NCBI GenBank assembly: GCA_032718565.1
Contig: JAVGVS010000401.1
Location: 80,362 to 144,361, forward strand
Direction: 5' to 3'
From: Distichodus sexfasciatus
Taxonomy: Eukaryota; Chordata; Actinopteri; Characiformes; Distichodontidae
DNA length: 64,000 bases
The notes below the pieces were generated by a model. That model did no database searches. It was not told the DNA's origin and saw nothing but the letters and a program-made list of their open reading frames with translations. A program made the position numbers and the translations under genes. This document shows, in pieces, positions 1-11,462 of this stretch (the first letter of the stretch is position 1; every line of letters begins with the position of its first letter).

Positions 1-3000
1 CATAGAGGTAAACATGTTTGTCAAGTCAGGATGCAGTATTCTTAACAGGTTGAAATTGACATTTACACTGAGTGTGCAAGAGGTAGAGTTATAATAGACA
101 GATACTATATCCGGACTATTTTCAAGTACAGTGTTCAGTATATGTGCACATATGCAAACATTTAAACAGGTGCAAACTGACATTTTACACTGGATGTGCA
201 CGAGGTAGAAGGTTATAATATGACAGATACTATATTTGGCTATTTATGTGTACAATGTTTCAGTGTATGTGCAAACATTTGTAAAGCAGCATATAATGTT
301 TGTGCAAATAAGTGGCAGCAGTGCAGTATCATAACAGTAGTTATTGTGCATCAAAGTGACAGTGGTGTGTAAAGTAAGGTGCAGTAAAGTGCAGTGGTGC
401 AACAGAAACAGTTTCTTCACAGTCCAGGTGTGTGTGTGGGGGGAAGTGTGATGGCAGGGAGTGAGTTCAAGAGTCTGATGGCTTGTGGGAAGAAGCTATC
501 ACGCATCCTGGAGGATCGAGACCTGATGCTGCGAAAGTGTCTGCCAGATGGAAGGAGTGTGAACAGTCTGTGTGAAGGGTGTGAGGGGTCGAGCACGATG
601 CAGGAGGCCCTTCTGATGCAGCGCTTGTAGAAGATGTCCTGCAGCGGCGGAAGAGACGCTCCGATGATGTTGCCAGCTGTTTTGACCACCCTTTGAAGCC
701 GCCTGATATCGGCAACAGCACTGTTACCGAACCAGGCAGAGATGCAGCTGGTTAGGACGCTCTCTATGGCGCCCCTGTAGAATGCGGTGAGGGTGGGAGG
801 GGGCAGGTTGGCTCGCGTCAGCCGTCTCAGGAAGTGGAGACGCTGCTGGGCCTTTTTGGTGATGGAGGTGGTGTTGGTGGTCCAGGTGAGATCGTCTGAG
901 ATGTGAACTCCCAGGAACTTGGTGTTTTTTACAGTCTCAACCATGGATGCTGAGTGGTGTATGGGTGGAGCGAGTTCTCCTGAAGTCGACGATCATTTCC
1001 TTTGTTTTGTCCACATTCAGCGACAGGTTGTTCTCACTGCACCAGGCAGCCAGCTGCTGAACCTCATCTCTATACGCCGACTCATCGTTGTTGCTGATGA
1101 GCCCCACCACGGTCGTGTCATCGGCGAATTTGATGATGTGGTTTGAGCTGTGCAGGGCGGTGCAGTCGTGAGTCAGGAGTGTGAACAAAAGTGGGCTGAG
1201 AACGCAGCCCTGAGGAGCTCCGGTACTCAGCCTGATGGTGCTGGAAATGTTGTCGCCGATTCGGACGGACTGAGGTCTCTCTGACAGGAAATCCAGAATA
1301 CAGTTACAGAGTGAGGTGCTCAGTCCCAGCTTGCTCAGTTTCATACACAGTCTTTGGAGGATGATGGTGTTGAATGCTGAACTAAAGTCTATGAACATAA
1401 GAGTCTTTATTGTCCAAGTGTGAGAGGGAAAGGTGAAGTGCAGTGGATATCACGTCCTCAGTCGACCTGTTTGTGCGATAGGCAAACTGCAGAGGGTCCA
1501 GTGAGTGGGGGAGGTTGCCTTTCACCTGTGCCATGACAAGTCTCTCAAGGCACTTCATGGTGATGGGGGTCAGAGCAATGGGCCGGTAGTCATTCAGGCA
1601 GGAAACTGAAGATTTCTTTGGCACTGGGATGATGGTGGTGGACTTGAAGCACGCTGGGACGATCATCTGGCTCGGCGAAGTGTTTAAGATGTCCGTGAAC
1701 ACCTCGGCTAGCTGGTCAGCGCAGTCTCTCAGCACACGACCTGGAATGTTGTCTGGACCGGCAGCTTTTCGTGGGTTGACCTTGGCGAAGGTTCTCCTCA
1801 CGTCAGCTTCAGGCAGAGAAATGGTCTGGTCGGTGATGGGAGGCGTTGCTTTCGTCGTCTGCGTGTTGTTCAGTGCATCAAACCGTGCGTAGAACTTGTT
1901 CAGTTCCTCAGGGAGTGTGGCATCCCCCTCACAGCTGCTTGGTGCTGGCTTGTATTGGGTGACAGCCTGGATGCCCTGCCATAGCCTGCGAGAGTCTTTT
2001 GTGTTGTTGAAATGGTTCTGGATCTTTTTTGCGTGCGCTCGCTTTGCTTGACGGATAGAGCGAGAGAGGTTAGCCCTGGCTGTTCTGAGGGCAGCTTTAC
2101 TCCCGGACCGGAAAGCAGCATCTCTCTCTCTCAGCACCGCACGCACCTGTGCTGTGAACCAGGGCTTCTCGTTGGCTCTAGTGGTGATGTTCTTCAGGAC
2201 GGTAACATCCTCTATGCACTTGGAGATGTAGCAAGTCACAGATTCTGCAAACTCGTCCAGGTTAACGCAGCCGTCGTACGTCGCCGCCTCTTTAAAAACA
2301 TTCCAGTCCGTGCACTCAAAACAGTCCTGGAGTGCTGAGACAGCTCCACTGGGCCAGACTCTGATGGTCTTTCTGGCAGGTCTCGTGCGTTTCAGCAGCG
2401 ATGAGTATGCGGGCAGCAGCATCACTGTAGCGTGGTCTGAGGAGCCGATGTGTGGGCGCACTGCTGCTTTGTAGGCACCACGCACGTTGGTGTAAACTTT
2501 ATCTAGGCAGTTCTCCCCCCTTGTAGCAAAGTCCACATGTTGATGGAATTTGGGGAGAACTGACTTTAGGTTCCCGTGGTTGAAGTCGCCGGCAATGATG
2601 AGAAATCCGTCCGGGTGCGCGGTCTGGAGCTTGTTGATAGCCTCGTACAGTTCGGCTAGCGCCAGGTTAGCATTAGCGCTAGGCGGCAGGTACACGGCTA
2701 CGATTAGCACCACGGAGAATTCTCTTGGCAGGTAGAACGGGCGGCACTTAACGACGAGAAACTCTATCTGTGGTGAACAGTGGCGACTCACTTCAGCAGA
2801 GTTCGTACACCAGAGTTTGTTAATGTAGACGCACAACCCGCCTCCGCGGCTCTTACCGGACAAAGAGGCTTCTCTGTCGGCCCGATAGCATGCTAGCCCG
2901 CTTAGCTGGATAGCCGAGTCCGCGATGTCCGCGTTCAGCCACGTTTCCGAGAAGATAAAAACGCAGCAGTTCTTTACCTCACGCTGGCTTGACTGCTGGA

Positions 3001-3108
3001 GCCACAGATAGTCCATTTTATTGTCCAGTGAGCGGACGTTGGAGAGCAGGACAGATGGAAGTGCCGGTTGGGTGTGGTGTGGTGTGCTTTGGATCATGAG
3101 ATGTTCCA
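1..3108 (-). mobile_element. L2/CR1/Jockey-group LINE, 3' part in window
   Basis: A minus-strand non-LTR retrotransposon whose 3' end lies to the left and may run out of the window. Reading leftwards it has an apurinic endonuclease domain, a reverse transcriptase and a C-terminal segment of the kind that closes L2/CR1-like ORF2 proteins (DPSHPSHRLF and LLPSGRHFRS). The 3' untranslated part occupies about 1-416 and contains a duplicated block. The 5' boundary, near 3106-3110, is abrupt: the reading switches there from LINE into Tc1 transposase codons, so the LINE is 5'-truncated and abuts or interrupts a Tc1 copy. The exact clade is not certain. Confidence 0.85.
51..290. repeat. Tandem duplication of a ~120-bp unit in the LINE 3' region
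   Basis: The block at about 51-170 is followed directly by a diverged second copy at about 171-290. Both copies contain the landmarks GACATTT(T)ACACTG, TGTGCA(A/C)GAGGTAGA and GACAGATACTATAT in the same order and spacing. It lies in the non-coding 3' part of the flanking LINE. Confidence 0.75.
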
Positions 3109-3109
3109 A
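417..3109 (-). pseudogene. LINE ORF2 (endonuclease-reverse transcriptase), frameshifted
   Basis: This encodes the replication enzyme of the LINE. Residues 1-220 or so of the first segment (3109-1382) are an exonuclease/endonuclease/phosphatase-fold domain, with the SDH motif in [10 protein letters not shown]. The segment continues into the start of the reverse transcriptase ([18 protein letters not shown]). The RT core with the catalytic FADD motif lies in a second frame (1398-937). The C-terminal segment lies in a third (944-417). Two frameshifts, near 1390 and 940, therefore break the protein, and this copy should not make an active enzyme. The first methionine at 3109 is inside or beside Tc1 sequence, so it need not be the native start. 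Confidence 0.85.
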
Positions 3110-3656
3110 GCCTTCTCCATACTTTCTTCTTCACTTCATTCTGGTACAGGTTGATCTTAGTTTCATCTGTCCAAAGAATGCTGTTCCAGAACTGGGCTGT
3201 CTTCTTTAGATGTTTTTTGGCAAAATCTAATCTGGCCTTTCTATTTTTGAGGTTGATTAATGGTTTGCACCTTGTGGTGAACCTTCTGTATTTGCTCTCA
3301 TGAAGTCTTCTCCTTATGGTAGACTTAGATACTGATACACCTACTTCCTGGAGAGTGTTCGTCACTTTGGTGGAGGGTTTTTCTTCACTATGCAAAGGAT
3401 CCTGCAATCATCCACCACTGCTGTCTTCCTTGGACGTCCAGGCCTTTTTGAGTTCCTGAGCTCACCAGTGCGCTCCTTTTACCTCAGGATCTACCAAACA
3501 GTTGATTTGGCCATTCCTAACATTTCCACTATCTCTCTGATGGATTTCTTCTTTTTTTCGGCCAAAGGACGATCTGTTTCACTTCCATTGAGAGCTCCTT
3601 CGACCGCATTTTGTGAGTTCACAGCAACAGCTTCCAAATGCAAATGCCACACCTGG
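3106..3656 (-). pseudogene. Tc1-like transposase, N-terminal half
   Basis: Read on the minus strand, this holds the paired helix-turn-helix region and the first part of the DDE domain of a Tc1/mariner transposase. Recognisable stretches are the VSKSTIRRRLHE helix-turn-helix, the RKARLDFAKKHL linker and ILWTDETKINL, which contains the first catalytic aspartate. The protein is cut at about 3106 by the LINE to its left, so the second aspartate and the third acidic residue are missing. The upstream part, around 3410-3640, is out of frame with the rest. An opposite-strand LINE tail sits just upstream. This is a dead fragment. Confidence 0.8.
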
Positions 3657-4369
3657 AATGTAAGACCAAGGCAATCAGGGTTATAAAAGACTCATCTCAC
3701 CCAGGAAACAGACTTTTTCATCTTCTGCCATCAGGCAGAAGGTTCCGCACCATCATGGCCAAAACAGAGAGACTCAGGAGGAGTTTCTATCCTCAGGCCA
3801 TTTCCTTAACCAGGACATGCCTTTCTAAGTCTCAGTTCTGTTATTATATGCTGCTAATACATACCTCGCTGTTGCAATAACTTATACTGTAAATGTCCAT
3901 GCTATTACATGCTGCTATTACATACCTCATATCGTTGTTACGATAACTATACTGTAAATGTCCATGTTATTATATGCTGCTAATACATACCTCTTATTGT
4001 TACGATAACTTATACTGGTTGCCACTTCATTGTCACATGCTCTACTCTGCTATGTACAATGCTGCAGCTGCATTTGGCACTTTAAAAAATCATCTCTTTG
4101 CACCTGTTCTGCCCTAGCACATTTACAATTTTTACATTCTCAGGTTTGCACATTTAACTTTATGTTCCTTATTGTATAATATATAGTTTTATTTTTGTCC
4201 TGTTACCCCAGCCTCCGTATTTAAGTTAGTATTTATGTTTGTAAGTTTGTATTGCGTCTCTATCTTCCTTGTCTATTGCACAGTTAAAAGAGCGGATCAG
4301 GATACATTTCACTGCTTGTTGTACCTGTATAACTTGCACGTGACAAATAAAGAATCTTGAATCTTGAAT
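3657..4369 (+). mobile_element. LINE 3' end inserted in the Tc1 element
   Basis: The plus-strand reading at 3638-3880 matches the C-terminal end of an L2/CR1-like ORF2 (DSSHPGNRLFHLLPSGRRF). A long AT-rich 3' untranslated region follows and ends in short TCTTGAA repeats at about 4350-4369, the usual tail of this LINE group. Tc1-type sequence flanks it on both sides (CACACCTGGA before, ATCAACTCCAGAC after), so the fragment landed inside the Tc1 leader. Confidence 0.8.
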
Positions 4370-4636
4370 CAACTCCAGACTTTTTACCTGCTTAACTGAT
4401 GATGGATTAACGAAGGAATTACTTTTGGTCCCTTAAAAAAGAGGTGGCTACATATTAAAGAACTGTAATTCCTAAACCCTTCTTCCAATTTGGATATGAA
4501 TATCCTCAAATTAAGGTTGAGAGTATGCACTTTAAGCCCATATTGACTTTATAACTATATCTTGAATATGTTTTGGTAAACAGCTAAAATAACAATACTT
4601 GTGTCACTGTCCAAATATTTTTGAGCCTAACTGTAT
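4370..4636 (-). mobile_element. Tc1-like element, 5' leader and terminal inverted repeat
   Basis: This non-coding stretch is the outer end of the Tc1 copy whose transposase lies at 3106-3656. Its right margin (CAAATATTTTTGAGCCTAAC followed by TGTA) has the form of a Tc1-type terminal repeat ending at a TA target. No matching second terminus is visible, because the other half of the element is lost beyond the LINE junction. Confidence 0.6.
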
Positions 4637-5257
4637 ACATTAAAGATTGTTTAAGTGCACACTTAACACACTGAATAGCAGGCATTGTTATTGTATTCAT
4701 AAGCCTGACATAGGAAGTTCAAAAAGCATTTCAATGTGTTATTGAATTTGACATAGCATGTCAGTTAAGCGTCTTACAATGCATTTTATACTGATTGTAA
4801 ATTTACATTAAAGCCCCATAAAACATTCATAATAGCATCAAAGAGTAAATACATTTAATACACAACATCTTAAAGATACAAATTGTTTTAGAAGTATGTC
4901 AGAAGTCAAATGTGGATTCAAGCATGGTAATCAATGCTGAAGCTCAACACTTACATTAGGGACTTGTGAATGAGATACATTTACTGTTATTGTAACATTA
5001 ACTGTAGAACATTATCACTATAAAATATGGGCCATACATCATAGAATTTGAACTCTTAAGGACCTTTCGAGTACCTAAAAGGCATGTCACCAAAAGTTTG
5101 AGTAATTTTAGTAGTTTTGTGTGGTAACATTTCCAGCAATTGGTACATTAAATTAACTGTCAGCTGGCATAAATAAATTCATTGTGAAGATTTCAGGTTT
5201 CCATCACAATTCTTGAAAGCTTTAACATTTATTTATACTTGATTCAGGAGTTATAAG
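4637..5257. other. Non-coding, no feature recognised
   Basis: AT-rich sequence before the first recognisable ptprz1-like exon. I see no coding exon, hairpin or clear repeat here. It is probably intron. Confidence 0.5.
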
Positions 5258-6753
5258 GAATTTATTTCACATTGTGTGTTGCAATGACCATGCAACAGGT
5301 TGGCTATGTGATGCCAACAGACTACTTGCAGAACAACTACAGAGACCAGCAGAAGCAGGTTTTGGGCCAAATCTTTTCTTCTTATACTGGGACAGAGGAA
5401 GTATTTGCTCCAAGTGGGTATATTTAAAGCATACAAATACACATATGGACAGATTGATGGAAAATGACAAAATGTCTTACGTTTTAGAGTGTAGTTCAGA
5501 GCCAGAGAATGTGCAAGTGGACAAACAGAACAACACCAGCATAATGGTTATGTGGGAAAGGCCAAAGGTTGTTTATGAGACCAGCATTGAGAGATACTCT
5601 GTTACCTACCAGACAGTTCAAGTTAAAGATTCCCCCAGACACCAGTACTTGACAGATGGAGATCAAGATATGGTAAGCTGATGTTTTTTTAAATGTAGAA
5701 GATGAATAATTAATGATGATCTTTCTTGAGACTAAACTGGTAATGATTACAGCCATAATATACTTTCATTTGTGGACTGAACCTGAAATGGGGTCTACTT
5801 TTGGGATTTGTTTGATAGGGAGCCATCATCCACAACTTACTAGCTAATAGCAGCTACATAGTCCAGGTGGTGGCACTGTGCAGTAACGGTCTGATTGGTC
5901 AAATAAGTGACTGGGTCAAAGTAGACATGCCTCTGGAAGATTCTGGTAGGACCAAGTTTGCACAGCAGTTACAGATATCATAGTTGAATAAATGTAATAA
6001 TGAACATTTATACTTTGTTCTCATAACTTTTATTTTACAGAAAGGGAACTTGATCCTATAGTGGAATTAGAAAAATATAGTGAGGTATCGTTCATCTTTC
6101 TTGGCTACATCAGGTCCTGTGCATGTTTCATTATTTGTACACTTTCTCTTATACTGTAAAGGAAACTGTGTGACAGTCAAGACCTAACTATGTTTTCATT
6201 TCCATAGATTTCTCAATCTACTGTACTTTATAACAGAATCAGGAAAAAAACCCAGGTTTTACCTGGTCGAATCTTTGTCCGTGACTCTTCTTCCTCCAAG
6301 AGCTCCATATATGTCACTACATCAACTGAGCAGCCAAGTTTCCTCTTTTCAGCCATTAAGACAACCATAGCACCACTTCAAAGAAAGATCACAGAGGAAT
6401 CCTCTTTGTCCTGGTCATTAGATCTGATGGAATTAGAAAATTACAAAAAGCAACCAGTTAGCCACCTTGTTCCAGAGCAAGCCTACATACCACCACCAGA
6501 CAATGTGCTGGTGACTGATTTTTACTATGAGGACTTCCTTAATCAGAGTCGTGCTGAAACCACATCCAATCCTAAAAATGAGACACCCACTCTTATAAGT
6601 GCTCTGGAACAGAATACACCTTTGTTGATCACAAGATCCCGAAATGCTTCACCTACCTTTGGTCCGAAGGCTCTCACCAGTACTTTGCGACACTCATCTC
6701 TCTTGCAGAAGAAAGACATACACCAGACCACATCGGTCCTGTTTACTGGTTAG
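5258..6753 (+). CDS. ptprz1: ptprz1-like receptor phosphatase, extracellular exons (open)
   Basis: Five exons fit together in phase. They are about 5258-5413 (end of the carbonic-anhydrase-like domain, [16 protein letters not shown]), 5488-5672 and 5819-5945 (fibronectin III domain; [41 protein letters not shown]), 6041-6084, and 6208 to about 6747 (start of the Ser/Thr-rich spacer). The donors and acceptors mostly fit consensus: GTAAGC after 5672, TTTGATAG before 5819, TTTTACAG before 6041. The order and sequence match PTPRZ1, a neural chondroitin-sulfate receptor phosphatase, better than its relative PTPRG as far as I can judge. The last exon can splice at GTTAGT or run into a TAG at 6751. 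The usual multi-kilobase proteoglycan exon is not seen. Upstream exons should lie left of the window. See the decayed phosphatase exons further right. Confidence 0.85.
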
Positions 6754-7239
6754 TCTATTTTTCTGTCTTCTTTTCTGAAGTTAAAAAAAGAGCAGCCATA
6801 GCATTCTCTGGCAAACATAAACAGTGTGCAGACAATGAAGTGTATAATATACATGACAGAGATGTGGCTGGTGGGTCTGATAAGCACACTGAAAAATACT
6901 GTGCAGCAAAAACATGAATACTCAGGCAGGCAGAAATTTTAAATGAGATGAATATACACTGTGTATATCATTATTATATTATGCAAGTGAATTTTTAACC
7001 TTGTCTGTGCATGTTTTCCAAATCCAATGCTTATCATCTCAGGTGATATGTATTTGTGTAATTAAGGAGGGAGTAGCCTAAAGTGAGTAACACCATATAT
7101 GAAGGTCTGCATAATTATCATGCAGCTTCTCTACCTTAGCAAAAAGAGATTTAACTCACACTGAAAGGTCAAGAATTTAAAATGCAACTCAATGCATAGC
7201 TAACTGAAATAGCTAAGGTATTGAGGAATGATCACCCAA

Positions 7240-8763
7240 CAATCAAAAAGTCAACACAGGTGGAGAAGAAAAGATTAACTCTCGGATTAGCTCTCGGTTC
7301 TTGCGTAACATGTCACTTCCCACTTCTTGGTAGCGCCACGCTGGTCGCAAGTCGGCGTACCAAACTGACACATAAAAACCGACGGCAACCTTTCAGCGAA
7401 ACTGCTCAACAAACAACAACAACGTAAGATGCCTAACGGTGAGTTTTTTTTTAGCAAGTACAAAATGTTTAGCTTTACTTCCTCCGTCAGCAGTAATAGC
7501 AGTGATAACTTTTTCTGTAAAAGGTTTACACCTTTTGGTAGAAGCTCTGATGGAGAAGATTATAGAACTAGAGACAGGCCTCCAGATGTTTGCACAGTCA
7601 CCAGGTAGCCTGTTAGATGCAGGTTCGCAATCTCAGAGCTTCAGTTTTAGAGCTTACAATCCCCAAAACTCCGGCATTAGAGCTCCCACAGTAGGTTGAA
7701 TGGGTGGCGGTTCAGCAACATAGACAGAGAGCCCAAGCCTTGGCAAAGGCTACTCCCGAGCACCACTCTCCATCTATCAGCATGTCGAACAGGTTCACCC
7801 CGCTCAGTGAAACACCCACTGAGATGCCTGTTGAAAGTGCTCTGGTGATAGGTGATTCTATCCTATGGCATGTGAAAATAGCTAGACCCTTAGTGGCACC
7901 AGAAGTCGAGGTAAATTGTTCACCGGGGGCCAGAGCGCCAGACATCAGGGCCAATCTTAAGGTGCTGGCCAGTAGTAGACGCAGATATTTTAAGATATTC
8001 ATCCATGTCGGCACCAACGACGTCAAGCTCAGACAGTCTGAAGTGATCAAAATTAATTTTAAAGAGGTGTGTGAGCTAGCTAAAATGCAGGCTTTCTCTT
8101 TGGCCGCCTCCCAGCTAGATGTAGCCCCAAGACCTAACGCTGGCTATCAAAGTGGTGCTCTGAAAATAGCATAGGTTTTGTAGATAACTGGTCCACTTTC
8201 GAGGGTCTGGTCTTTTGAGCTGGGATGGTATGCAACCCTTGTGGAAGGGTGCTGGCCATTTTCCATTATAATAGCAGCTAGCCTTATGCAGCTAGCGGTG
8301 TAGGTGGCCATTGACAAATCGGAGCCAAGGCCAGGCCGCGGGCTGAAAGGCTAAACCGACCACCTGCAAGTTGCCTTGAGTCGCCACCTAGGTATCACCT
8401 GTGCCCCGAATGAAAAATAGTTTACGTAAAATGCGAAAGGTGTCCTTTTCAAATCTACTTCGTATTAAATTAGAGCACCCAATGCAGACTACCTGCACCA
8501 CTAACCTAAAAATAGGACTACTAAATTCATTACTAAAGATTATTAACTACTAAGGCACTTATTATTAATGAAATTATTTCAGACTATGTCCTAAATGTAC
8601 TCTGTTTAAACGAGACATGGGTAAAACCCAATGAGTATTTAGCCATTAATGATGCAACGCCTTGAGCACAAACTCCAACTCAGTGGTAAAGGGGGAGGCT
8701 TTGCAACCATTTATGAAAGATCTCCTTTAATAACACAGAAGTCAGGATTAAATTTAAATCATC
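7240..8763 (+). mobile_element. CR1/L2-like LINE, 5' region, ORF1 and start of ORF2
   Basis: This is the plus-strand 5' part of a LINE lying in an intron of the ptprz1-like gene. It comprises a leader (about 7240-7430), ORF1 (about 7430-8174), an inter-ORF spacer, and the beginning of an endonuclease ORF (about 8455-8763). The endonuclease codons are interrupted by stops. The element is cut at 8763 by an unrelated gypsy fragment and resumes at about 11264. A second copy of the same family, at 15.4-17.2 kb, shares ORF1 and endonuclease sequence and so fixes the family boundaries. Confidence 0.75.
7430..8174 (+). pseudogene. LINE ORF1 with SGNH/GDSL esterase-like domain
   Basis: The C-terminal 156 residues (7704-8174) contain VIGDSILWHV and IHVGTNDVKL, the GDS and GTND-type blocks of the SGNH hydrolase fold. 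This domain is known from ORF1 of CR1-like LINEs, where it is thought to assist retrotransposition. The N-terminal part (7439-7699) is in another frame and carries the coiled-coil-like segment EKIIELETGLQMFAQ. A frameshift near 7700 therefore splits the ORF. In the related copy at 16.66-17.01 kb the same region is preceded by a CxxC...CxxC zinc-binding segment. This copy is non-functional. Confidence 0.7.
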
Positions 8764-11263
8764 AGGGGACCACACTCAGTAATATGGGGTGGGGAGAGGG
8801 GCAGGAGTGGAAGGCACCATGGGTGAAGTGATGAAGGGTTTGAGCTGCGAGGTGTGGAATACCGGATGGATCCGGAGCACCGCAGGCAGTTGGAGTCGGT
8901 AGGTGACAGAATTAATCTGGTGGGTGATGTGGTAGGGTCCGATGTACCGGGGGTGAGCTTGCAGGAGTCTGTGTGCAGGCGGAGGTTATGGGTGAACAGC
9001 CATACCTTGTCACCTACGTGGTACAAACGTCCCAGTGGGTGCCGACAGCGGTGCTGAGCAGCATAATGGGTGTTGGCATGGTGAATGGCTGCATTGGCGT
9101 GGTTTCAGAGCCATCGGCACCGGCAGACCAACTGTTGGGCCAACGGTACCTCCACCTCCAGTTCCTGGTGGTTGAACATCGGAGGCTGGTAGCCGTACCA
9201 TACCTAAAATGGACTGAGATTGGTGGCGGAGGAGACGTGGAGGTTTTGGGATAACAGCCCAAGTGAGGTAGCAGGCCCAGGAGCGCTGGTGATTGGCAAC
9301 AAAGCATCTCAGGTAGCGCTCCAGTTGTTGATTGGTCCGCTCCATCTGACCGTTCATCTGAGGATGGTATCCAGATGACAAATTGCAGGTGGAATTGATC
9401 AGACGACAGAAGGCCTTCCAGAAATGGGCGGTGAACTGAGGCCCTCTGTCCGAGACGATGTCCCATCAGCTCCGCAGTGGTCTTAGCTGATGGGAGTCTG
9501 GCGAAGGCCACCAGGTGCACAGCCTTGGAGAACTGATCGACGATGGTGAGGATGGTGTTCTTGCCATCTGAGACCGGCAGGCCCATGATGAAGTCGACGG
9601 CAATGTGGGACAGGGCCTCCGGGGGGTGGGAAGGGGCTGGAGTTCCCCCAATGATGGTTGGTTGGAGTCCTTGGCCCTGGCACACACTGGGCATGCCTGG
9701 ACAAACTCCTTAACATCTTTCGCCATGGATGGCCACCAGAAGGCTTGGCTGGCAAACTGGAGGGTGTGTTGGGCCCCTGGGTGGCCTGGAAAGGGCGGAT
9801 GAGTGGGCCCAGGTGAGCACTTCCATGCGAACGGTTGTGGGAATAGTCGTCCAAGCGGCACACCTGCCGGCGGTATCTCCGAGGCCTGTGCCTGGTGTAC
9901 CCTCATTTCCAATTCGAAGTGGAGGGGTGCGATGATTTTGGTGCAGGAGAGGACAGGTGCGGGGTTCACCCGGGGGCCATCTACCTCATGTTGATGGGGA
10001 AAGGGCATTGGCTTTGGTGTTCTTCGACCCCAGGCCGTAGGATAGATGGAATTGAAACTGTTTGAAGAAGAGTGGCCACCGCGTCTGCCGAGGGTTTAAC
10101 TGTTTGAGGTTCTGGATGGATATGAGATTCTGATGGTCTGTCCAGACCATAAATGGCTCACTGCCACCCTGGAGCCAGTGTCACCATTCTTCCAGGGCCC
10201 ACTTGATGGCCAACAGCTCAAGGCCCCCATGCTGTAATGCTGCTGAGTGGGGTGAAACTTTTTGGAGAAGAAGCTACAGGGGTGTAACTTCTGGTCTGGA
10301 CCTCGCTGGGAGAGGACTGACCCGGCACCCACATCAGAGGCATCCACTTCCACAACGGATGAAGCGTCAGTAGAAATTTGCAAACCCGAGAAACCGCTGC
10401 TTGAGTGTCTTGGGTAGGGGCCAATGACGTACAGCCTTCGAGCTTCTGCAGGTCCATGGCCACCCCGTGGGACAAGATGACAAAACCCAGGAACGTGGTG
10501 GAGCGCTCATGAAATGCGCACTTCTCCAACTTGCAGTACAGCTGGTGGGTGAGCAGTCTCTTGAGAACCAGCCTGACATGCTGGTGGTTCCTCTAGGGTG
10601 CAAGAGTAGATCAGATGTCACCCAGATACACGAATGTCATCCAGATACACGAATGCCCAACGGCCCAGCATGTCCCGTAGCACGTCATTGATGAATTGTT
10701 GAAACACGGCCGGCGCATTGCAGAGGCCGAAGGGCATCACCAGGCTCTCATAATGACCCATTGGAGTGATGAAGGCCGTCTTCCATTTGTCGCCCTCCCT
10801 GATGCACACCAAGTTGTAGGCTCTCCAGAGGTCCAACTTTGTGAAGTAGGTGGCACCAGAGAGAGCGTCCAGGGCGGTGTTGGTGAGAGGAAGTGGGTGA
10901 TGGTTCTTCACAGTGATCTTGTTGAGCCCCTGATAATCAATGCAGGGACGGAGGCCACCATCCTTCTTCACAAAACAGAACCCTGCGGCGGCAGGCGAGG
11001 AGGATGGCTGGATGGTACCTTGGCGGAGAGCGCTGTTGATGTATTCCTCCATCACCTGGGTCTTGGATGCAGAGAGGTAGTAGAGTTAGCCGCGGGGTGG
11101 TACTGTATCTGGCAGGAGGTCAATGGTGAGGTCGTAGGAGCAATGAGGTGGCAGCCATCCAGGTCCCCGCCAAAGCCCGCAGACAGGGTTCAGAACAGGT
11201 CAGGCTTTCGTGTTCGTGGGGGTTCGTGTTGGAGCAGCCAGGGGTACCCGAGGATGGGAAACT
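8764..11263 (-). mobile_element. Gypsy (chromovirus-like) internal fragment, no LTRs (gypsy-E)
   Basis: This is a minus-strand internal piece of a Metaviridae retrotransposon lying inside the LINE. No LTR, primer-binding site or TSD is visible at either edge. It starts just before the reverse transcriptase and ends just after the integrase tail. The LINE reading breaks at 8763 and resumes at about 11264, so this piece interrupts it directly. Confidence 0.75.
8767..11055 (-). pseudogene. Gypsy-E pol: reverse transcriptase, RNase H, integrase
   Basis: Read right to left, the reverse transcriptase is at 11055-10618, with [15 protein letters not shown], the [15 protein letters not shown] block and the FVYLDD active site. 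RNase H follows in broken frames (about 10530-10010, [11 protein letters not shown] and the [14 protein letters not shown] block). The integrase is at about 9870-9010, with the zinc-finger region [12 protein letters not shown], the catalytic core and [20 protein letters not shown]. The C-terminal tail, about 9026-8767, contains YHVGDKVWL. At least five frame changes separate these domains, so the enzyme is dead. The sequence style resembles fish chromoviruses. Confidence 0.8.
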
Positions 11264-11462
11264 ATAAAAAGGCTCTTAGAGGTGCTAAATCAGCATACCT
11301 CTCATTGCTATTTGAAAATAACAAAAACAATCCTAGATTTCTATTAGACATGGTACTATCAGACTAATAGCCAGACTATTGATCAAACTGTGCCAACATT
11401 GTTTTCTAGTAATGACTTTATTGAACTTTTTGACCAAAAAAAAGTTTAATTAGACAGAATAT
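11264..11462 (+). mobile_element. LINE continuation after the gypsy-E interruption
   Basis: The plus-strand reading YKKALRGAKSAYLSLLFENN and NNPRFLLDMV is the linker between endonuclease and reverse transcriptase in L2/CR1-like ORF2 proteins. It therefore continues the LINE broken at 8763. It ends where Tc1 sequence begins, and the reverse transcriptase itself is missing. Confidence 0.65.
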
